Assembly (NCBI GenBank): GCA_002424295.1
Contig: DIQY01000124.1
Location: 415 to 11,741 of the forward strand
Length of the DNA: 11,327 bases
Source: Ruminococcaceae bacterium UBA5450
GTDB lineage: Bacteria; Bacillota; Clostridia; Oscillospirales; Acutalibacteraceae
Direction: 5' to 3'
Shown here: positions 7,203-11,327 of the stretch, one piece after another
Layout of the letters: every line of letters starts with the position of its first letter
How positions within the stretch are numbered: the stretch's first letter is position 1
The notes under the pieces: generated by a model
The model's input: only the letters and a program-made list of their open reading frames with translations
The model's database searches: none
Told to the model about the DNA's origin: nothing
Position numbers and translations under genes: made by a program

Positions 7203-8372
7203 ATGAATGAAAAAATAAAAATTTCTGCGGACGGAAGAGGAACAGCAAAAATTCTCCGGGCGTTTCAGGGAGAACACAATGCAAGAACTTATCAAATAGA
7301 AATTGATGGACCCGATGGTCAGCAAATTGATCTTTCTGGAACAACGGCAATGTTTTATATTTCCGAAAAAGATAAAGTCTTGCAGCTTCCGATGACGATC
7401 TCCGAAAATTCGGTATCCGTCACTTTGACGAATGAAGCATGCAGAACTTCTGGAGATTTAAAATGTTGGATTCAAATTGTAAAACCCCAAGCCTATGATC
7501 TGCGGGTTGACAATCTGATCCTGCGGGTTTTTCCCTGCAAAATTGATGAAGCAGTTCCTGATGATGGGCAAGTTCCGGCTTTGTATCAGTTGATTTCTGA
7601 AACTGAAAAAGCAATTCAAAAGGCAAATCAAGCCGCCGATAAGGCAATTGAGTATACTACAGCTTTTCAAAACTCCGGATATCATAACAGTATTTATCGC
7701 GGTAAAGATATCAGCGCAAACGAGGCTGACGGTTCCATGTATACCAATATTGCAAATGGAACTTTTGACGATATTTTTGTCGGGGATTATTTTACAAAGA
7801 CGATCAACGGTACAAGTTATGTGCTGCGCGTTGCCGGATGTGACTTATATCTTAATCGATCAGATACAGCACTGACTGCGCATCATATCGCTGTGATTCC
7901 CGATACGGTTTTAGGGGACTATCCAATGCACGACGCTGCAACGACTGATGGTGGATATGTAGGCACAAAGATGTATGCTGATACGTTGCCACTATGGGAT
8001 GGATATTTCAGTACCGCATTTGGAACACATTTATTGACACTTCGAGAGCTAATGGTGAATGAAATCGCTTCGGGCATGCCTTCCGGCTGGTCATGGTTTG
8101 GCAGAAAAACCATAATCATGACTTTGGAAGAAGTCGCGGGATGTAATTCGTTTGGAGCTTATTATACTTGGTATCCTTATAATATTGGAATTTCTTATGG
8201 CCAACTTCCATTGTTCCGACTTTCCCCCGACAAAATTTGCATTAGGCATACATATTGGCTGCGAAATATGGTGAGTTCATCATTGCTTAGCACTATCACT
8301 GATACTGGAGATCTTAACCGCAGCAACATAGTCAATCCCAACGGATTGCGCCCTATGTTTTTATTGGGATAA
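7203..8372 (+). CDS. BppU-like phage baseplate/receptor-binding protein with C-type-lectin-like C-terminus
   Basis: 389 residues in three parts. Residues 1-115 are beta-rich and resemble the N-terminal domain of phage baseplate upper protein BppU (DUF2479): an opening with an RTYQIEIDGPDG segment, then LSGTTAMFYISEKDK and RVDNLILRVFPCKIDE. In such phages this domain attaches the fibre to the tail baseplate. Residues 125-155 form an Ala-rich coiled coil (LISETEKAIQKANQAADKAIE). Residues 160-389 form a Trp/Tyr/Gly-rich globular domain ending in YWLRN, then GDLNRSN, then NGLRPMFLLG, which follows the WWLR...G...GVRPAL pattern of DUF6273/C-type-lectin-like folds, probably ligand-binding. The ATG at 7203 has AAGGAG only at 7185-7190, 12 bases away, a long spacing, and there is no other in-frame start down from the TGA at 7182. 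No other tail gene is present. Similarity was judged by eye, so family names are provisional. Confidence 0.7.
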   Translation: MNEKIKISADGRGTAKILRAFQGEHNARTYQIEIDGPDGQQIDLSGTTAMFYISEKDKVLQLPMTISENSVSVTLTNEACRTSGDLKCWIQIVKPQAYDLRVDNLILRVFPCKIDEAVPDDGQVPALYQLISETEKAIQKANQAADKAIEYTTAFQNSGYHNSIYRGKDISANEADGSMYTNIANGTFDDIFVGDYFTKTINGTSYVLRVAGCDLYLNRSDTALTAHHIAVIPDTVLGDYPMHDAATTDGGYVGTKMYADTLPLWDGYFSTAFGTHLLTLRELMVNEIASGMPSGWSWFGRKTIIMTLEEVAGCNSFGAYYTWYPYNIGISYGQLPLFRLSPDKICIRHTYWLRNMVSSSLLSTITDTGDLNRSNIVNPNGLRPMFLLG

Positions 8373-8381
8373 GGAGGACTT

Positions 8382-8609
8382 ATGAAAATCTTAGATGAAA
8401 ACGGAAATCCGATTACTGGTACGCCTGATTTCAGTACAGGAAGGTATTTACAAAACACTGACGGTGATTTAGTTTTTACAAAATATACGAATGCAGAATT
8501 AGCTGAAATAAAAAAGCAGGAAGAATCAGACCCGATTATCCAATTACAGTTCGAATTGAAAAAAGTCAAAGAAATTCTAGAGGCACAAAATGAGTTTAAA
8601 AGGAATTGA
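8382..8609 (+). CDS. Small phage-tail-associated protein of unknown function
   Basis: 75 residues, not recognised as a named family. The N-terminal half (KILDENGNPITGTPDF...) looks like a short beta-rich segment. The C-terminal half (residues 41-73, from LAEIKKQEE on) is charged and predicted to be helical or coiled-coil. AAGGAGG at 8371-8377 overlaps the stop of the tail gene and lies four bases before the ATG, so it is clearly translated from the same message. Its last 20 bases overlap the start of the lysin gene. Small proteins of this kind commonly sit between tail fibre and lysis genes in Firmicute prophages; a role in fibre assembly or as a chaperone is a guess. Confidence 0.75.
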   Translation: MKILDENGNPITGTPDFSTGRYLQNTDGDLVFTKYTNAELAEIKKQEESDPIIQLQFELKKVKEILEAQNEFKRN

Positions 8610-9666
8610 TGTATCGGCACACAATGGCTCTATCGATTGGAACGCCGTAAAAAATGATGAAATCGACTTTGCCATTATCCGTGCCGGTTATGGTAATGAT
8701 ATCAGCCAGAAAGATAAATTCTTTGATCGGAATATGCAGGGGGCAATCAACGCAGGTGTTCCAGTAGGCGTGTATTGGTTTAGCTATGCCACCTCTATCC
8801 TGGATGCGCAAAAAGAAGCGGAAATTTGCAAAACTGTCATTGCTCCATATAAAGATAAGATTACATGGCCTGTATTTTTCGACTTTGAGTATGACTCTGT
8901 ACGCTGGTGTAGACAAAACGGAGTCAACCCCGGTGCGCAACTCGTAACCGATATGGCATTAACGTTTTTACAATCTATGCAATCAGCAGGATATAAGGTT
9001 GGCAATTATGCTAATTTGGATTATTGCCGGAACTGGTTCCAAATGGAGCGGCTACAAGATTATCCGATGTGGTTCGCACAGTATGATGTTAATTCGCCAA
9101 GTATTTCCTGTGCGCTTTGGCAGTTTGGGGGAACTTCCGTCGCAGGCTGCAGAGGCAGCATTGACACCGATCTTGCTGATCGGGATTTGGGGAATCACGC
9201 AGCGACGGTTTCGGTACAGCCTTCCTCTTCTGAAATCAAAAAAGTTGGAGTACGGTATCGTGTAAGAACTCGGGAAAGCGGTTGGTTATCAGAGGTAAAC
9301 GATCTTTCGGATTTTGCCGGAATCGAGGGACGGGCAATTACTGATCTTGCCGTTGGAGTTGACTGTGGCTCTGTTCGATATCGAGTCCATACAAAAGACG
9401 GAAACTGGCTGCCTGAAGTCAGCGGTTATGATACGGATGACTTTGAAAATGGATATGCAGGAAATGGCACACCGATTGACGCAGTGGCTGTTTATTATGA
9501 GACACCTAATTTCATTCGGCCTTACAGAAAAGCCTGCTACCGGGTTTCTCCGCTCAACTGCGGCTATTATGACTGGCAGCAGGATAACGAAATAGAAAAT
9601 AGCCAAGACGGCTATGCGGGCTGCTTTGGAGAAAAGATTGACCGATTCCAGATCACGGTCCGATAA
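8590..9666 (+). CDS. GH25 endolysin (N-acetylmuramidase) with three C-terminal wall-binding-type repeats
   Basis: Cleaves the N-acetylmuramic acid-N-acetylglucosamine bond of peptidoglycan. Residues 4-200 form the GH25 domain: GIDVSAHNGSIDW with Asp7, FAIIRAGYG, and the catalytic pair Asp98/Glu100 in PVFFDFEYD, then the family-typical YPMWFAQYD, ALWQFGG and GCRGSIDTDLAD. After a Ser-rich linker, three related repeats follow (about 218-258, 260-303, 315-358), each built on xYRVxT/S...GW or YDW...YAG..G..I, similar to clostridial hydrophobic (ChW-like) repeats, probably binding the cell wall. 358 residues, with no signal peptide, so export would depend on a holin. The start has AGAGG at 8579-8583 and overlaps the upstream gene by 20 bases. 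All catalytic residues are intact. Confidence 0.92.
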   Translation: MSLKGIDVSAHNGSIDWNAVKNDEIDFAIIRAGYGNDISQKDKFFDRNMQGAINAGVPVGVYWFSYATSILDAQKEAEICKTVIAPYKDKITWPVFFDFEYDSVRWCRQNGVNPGAQLVTDMALTFLQSMQSAGYKVGNYANLDYCRNWFQMERLQDYPMWFAQYDVNSPSISCALWQFGGTSVAGCRGSIDTDLADRDLGNHAATVSVQPSSSEIKKVGVRYRVRTRESGWLSEVNDLSDFAGIEGRAITDLAVGVDCGSVRYRVHTKDGNWLPEVSGYDTDDFENGYAGNGTPIDAVAVYYETPNFIRPYRKACYRVSPLNCGYYDWQQDNEIENSQDGYAGCFGEKIDRFQITVR

Positions 9667-9676
9667 AGGAGGTGAT
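9665..9676 (+). promoter_or_regulatory. Near-perfect Shine-Dalgarno site overlapping the lysin stop codon
   Basis: AAAGGAGGTGAT matches the anti-Shine-Dalgarno end of 16S rRNA along its full length. It starts inside the TAA of the lysin gene. Eight bases separate AGGAGG from the ATG at 9681, which decides that start over the GTG at 9672 and the ATG at 9675, both of which lie within the ribosome-binding site. Confidence 0.85.
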
Positions 9677-9680
9677 GGGA

Positions 9681-9917
9681 ATGCCAACCGAAGTAGTAGT
9701 TGCGCTGATTGCTTTTTTGGGAACAGCGGTCGGCAGTTGGAGCGGAATTCGAACCGCCAACAAATTGGTGGATTTTCGTTTGCAGAAATTGGAGGAGAAA
9801 GTTGCAAAACATAATCAGGTCGTCGAGCGTACTTATAGATTGGAAGAGCAGATGAAAGCTGCAAATCACAGAATTAGTGATTTGGAAGATAAGGAGGATC
9901 ATGATGAACATGACTGA
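9681..9917 (+). CDS. Small membrane protein with N-terminal TM and coiled coil (BhlA/UviB- or XhlA-like holin component)
   Basis: 78 residues. One transmembrane helix (about 4-24, VVVALIAFLGTAVGSWSGI) is followed by a charged coiled coil (residues 30-70, with heptad-like LQKLEEKV and RTYRLEEQM), ending in an acidic His/Asp tail. This topology matches phage lysis accessory proteins of the BhlA/UviB type. XhlA of Bacillus prophages has the same parts in the opposite order, so the exact family is uncertain. The start at 9681 is set by the optimal ribosome-binding site. The next gene starts inside its 3' end (14-base overlap). Location directly after an endolysin supports a role in lysin release. 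Confidence 0.75.
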   Translation: MPTEVVVALIAFLGTAVGSWSGIRTANKLVDFRLQKLEEKVAKHNQVVERTYRLEEQMKAANHRISDLEDKEDHDEHD

Positions 9918-10197
9918 ATTTTTAAGTTGGGATTTCTTGGCAACGTTTGTGGGTGCAGCAGCTGTAACAAGTTTGCTGACGCAGTTTTTAAAAAACATTG
10001 GGGCACTGAGTAAAATGCCGACGCAGATACTCAGCTATTTAATTGCGCTCTTTGTGCTGCTGATTTCTACCGCGGCAACGGGAGGATTTTTGCAGCCATG
10101 GACGATTTGGGCTTTGATTCCGTTTAATGCGGTATTAGTCTCAACTTCCAGCAACGGAGCCTATCAGGCGATTGTTAGAACAAAAGGAAAATCATAA
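9904..10197 (+). CDS. Putative phage holin, multi-spanning membrane protein
   Basis: 97 residues with two or three hydrophobic segments (about 9-28, 43-62 and 68-85) and a positively charged C-terminal end (VRTKGKS), the usual features of a holin, which permeabilises the membrane to let the lysin reach the wall. AAGGAGG at 9891-9897 is six bases from the ATG at 9904; the in-frame ATGs at 9901 (three bases) and 9910 (12 bases) are less well placed, and several starts in a row could allow two isoforms, as in dual-start holins. I do not recognise the Pfam family; the assignment rests on size, topology and position after a lysin. It is the last gene before the bidirectional terminator. Confidence 0.68.
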   Translation: MNMTEFLSWDFLATFVGAAAVTSLLTQFLKNIGALSKMPTQILSYLIALFVLLISTAATGGFLQPWTIWALIPFNAVLVSTSSNGAYQAIVRTKGKS

Positions 10198-10234
10198 AGA
10201 GATTGTTAAATAGGAAAGACTTTATCAGTTAAAT

Positions 10235-10283
10235 AAAAAGTGCAGGCTTTCTGCCTTATGACGGCAAAAAGTCTGCACTTTTT
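10235..10283. terminator. Bidirectional rho-independent terminator between convergent genes
   Basis: Two 21-base arms, 10235-10255 (AAAAAGTGCAGGCTTTCTGCC) less its last base matters little: they pair with 10263-10283 at 19 of 21 positions around a 7-base loop (TTATGAC). T runs follow the arm on each strand, so it should stop transcription both from the phage-type cassette and from the minus-strand symporter gene. Confidence 0.92.
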
Positions 10284-10306
10284 TATTTCACACAACTAAG
10301 GAATGA

Positions 10307-11327
10307 TTATTTCCAATAATCCAGATCATCAGGATTCAGACCAACATCTGCAGCATGGAATACCGGATCCTTTCCGGCTTTTTTTTGCTTTTCATAGTCT
10401 TTACAGGCTTTAACAGCGACATTGCTCAGCGCTACACAAGCCGGCAGATTAATCATGCACATGATTGCCATCATAATATCGGCAAGATCCCATGCAGCTG
10501 CCATTGGCAAAGTTGCACCGATCAAAACGATAAAGGAACAGAACAGCCGGAATCCAACCATGAATTTTTTGCTGGGTTTTTTGCGATGAATAAAGGTCAG
10601 ACAGTTATCTACATAGAACAGGTTTCCTAAAAGTGTTGTAAAAGCAAAAAGTACCATTGCGATTGTAACGAAAATTGGTCCGAATCCGCCAAGAACACTC
10701 GAAACAGCCTGCTGTACATAAGGAGCACCGGCAAGCTCTTTGGTTGGTGTAACGCCGGAGCAGAGGCACATAAAAGCGGTTGCAGTGCAGATCAAAAGGG
10801 TATCAATAAAGACGGAAAGAACTTGAACAAGTCCTTGCTTGACAGGGTGAGAAACATCGGCAGCGGCTGCTGCGTTTGGAGCGGAACCTACACCGGCTTC
10901 ATTGGAATAAAGTCCGCGCTTAATTCCGTACATCATGCAGGAACCTGCAATTCCACCAAAGATTGATTTGAAATCAAAAGCATTTTCAAAAATCATGGCA
11001 AAAACAGCAGGAATAATATTGAGATGCGCGAAGAAGACGACTAAAGAAACTGCCACATAGATAATGCCCATAATTGGGACAAGCAGGCTGGTCGCTTTTA
11101 CGATTCGTTTTCCGCCGCCCATCACACACCATGCAACAAGAACAGCAAGGATAAGACCGATAATCCATGGAGTAGAGGTGGAATCATAAAAGCCGTAGAC
11201 TGTAAAAGTGGATTGCAGGTTATAAGAGGCAAGCATGTTGAATCCACCGGCATAAGTAAGAATCAAGCAAACAGCGAAAAGAACTGCCAATCCACGATTG
11301 TGAAGAGCTGTTTCAATGTAATAAGCA
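10307..11327 (-). CDS. AGCS-family sodium:alanine (amino-acid) symporter, N-terminus outside window
   Basis: Membrane symporter that imports alanine, glycine or a related amino acid with Na+. The frame is open to the right edge, so the N-terminal part is missing and the TTG at 11290 is not a real start; the residues before it read AYYIETALHNRG, a conserved AGCS segment. About 339 residues are present with some eight hydrophobic segments. Diagnostic motifs include LTYAGGFNMLASYNLQ and, further on, GIAGSCMMYGIKRGLYSNEAG followed by GSAPNAAAAADVSHPVKQGL, the AGCS hallmark, with the substrate-site Asn-Glu-Ala-Gly. The soluble C-terminal tail ends in LNPDDLDYWK. It is transcribed toward the phage-type cassette and has no visible functional tie to it. 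The exact substrate cannot be read from the sequence. Confidence 0.93.
   Translation of the reverse strand, partial: AYYIETALHNRGLAVLFAVCLILTYAGGFNMLASYNLQSTFTVYGFYDSTSTPWIIGLILAVLVAWCVMGGGKRIVKATSLLVPIMGIIYVAVSLVVFFAHLNIIPAVFAMIFENAFDFKSIFGGIAGSCMMYGIKRGLYSNEAGVGSAPNAAAAADVSHPVKQGLVQVLSVFIDTLLICTATAFMCLCSGVTPTKELAGAPYVQQAVSSVLGGFGPIFVTIAMVLFAFTTLLGNLFYVDNCLTFIHRKKPSKKFMVGFRLFCSFIVLIGATLPMAAAWDLADIMMAIMCMINLPACVALSNVAVKACKDYEKQKKAGKDPVFHAADVGLNPDDLDYWK

Noticed and set aside
8245..8372. Variable region of a diversity-generating retroelement
   Set aside because: The fold is suggestive, but no reverse transcriptase, template repeat or marked excess of AAY codons is seen in the window, so it is kept only as a check to make.

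Overview
The window looks like a low-to-medium GC Firmicute chromosome, most plausibly a clostridial lineage such as Oscillospirales/Ruminococcaceae. The reasons are strong AAGGAGG-type Shine-Dalgarno sites, Gram-positive-style Pst-PhoU-PhoB/PhoR order, a DUF3048 (YerB-like) lipoprotein, and a lysin with clostridial-type C-terminal repeats. The species call is an inference from gene content only.

Positions 1-5859 hold a phosphate uptake and phosphate-sensing locus, all on the plus strand: pstC (cut by the left edge), pstA, pstB, phoU, a PhoB/PhoP-type response regulator and a PhoR-type sensor kinase. PstCAB form the membrane channel and ATPase of the high-affinity phosphate importer. PhoU links transporter state to the kinase, and PhoR/PhoB presumably control transcription of the pst genes. 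The genes are tightly packed (11-bp and 4-bp overlaps, short gaps). The exception is the pstB-phoU junction, where an extended -10 promoter candidate suggests that phoU-phoB-phoR can be expressed apart from the transporter. A DUF3048 lipoprotein (5969-7057) follows, with its own promoter-like AT-rich stretch, and ends in a strong hairpin terminator (7074-7121).

Positions 7203-10197 hold a compact five-gene cassette of phage type on the same strand: a BppU-like baseplate/receptor-binding protein with a C-type-lectin-like (DUF6273-like) C-terminus, a small coiled-coil protein, a GH25 endolysin with three C-terminal wall-binding-type repeats, and two small membrane proteins of holin type. No integrase, capsid, terminase, tail tube, tape measure or regulator gene accompanies it, and it is bounded on both sides by terminators and ordinary chromosomal genes. 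It is therefore either a prophage remnant or a retained stand-alone tail-tip plus lysis module. This is the most interesting part of the window.

A long bidirectional terminator (10235-10283) separates the cassette from a convergent minus-strand AGCS-family sodium:amino-acid symporter, which runs off the right edge. I saw no tRNA, rRNA, CRISPR array, insertion sequence or attachment-site repeat.
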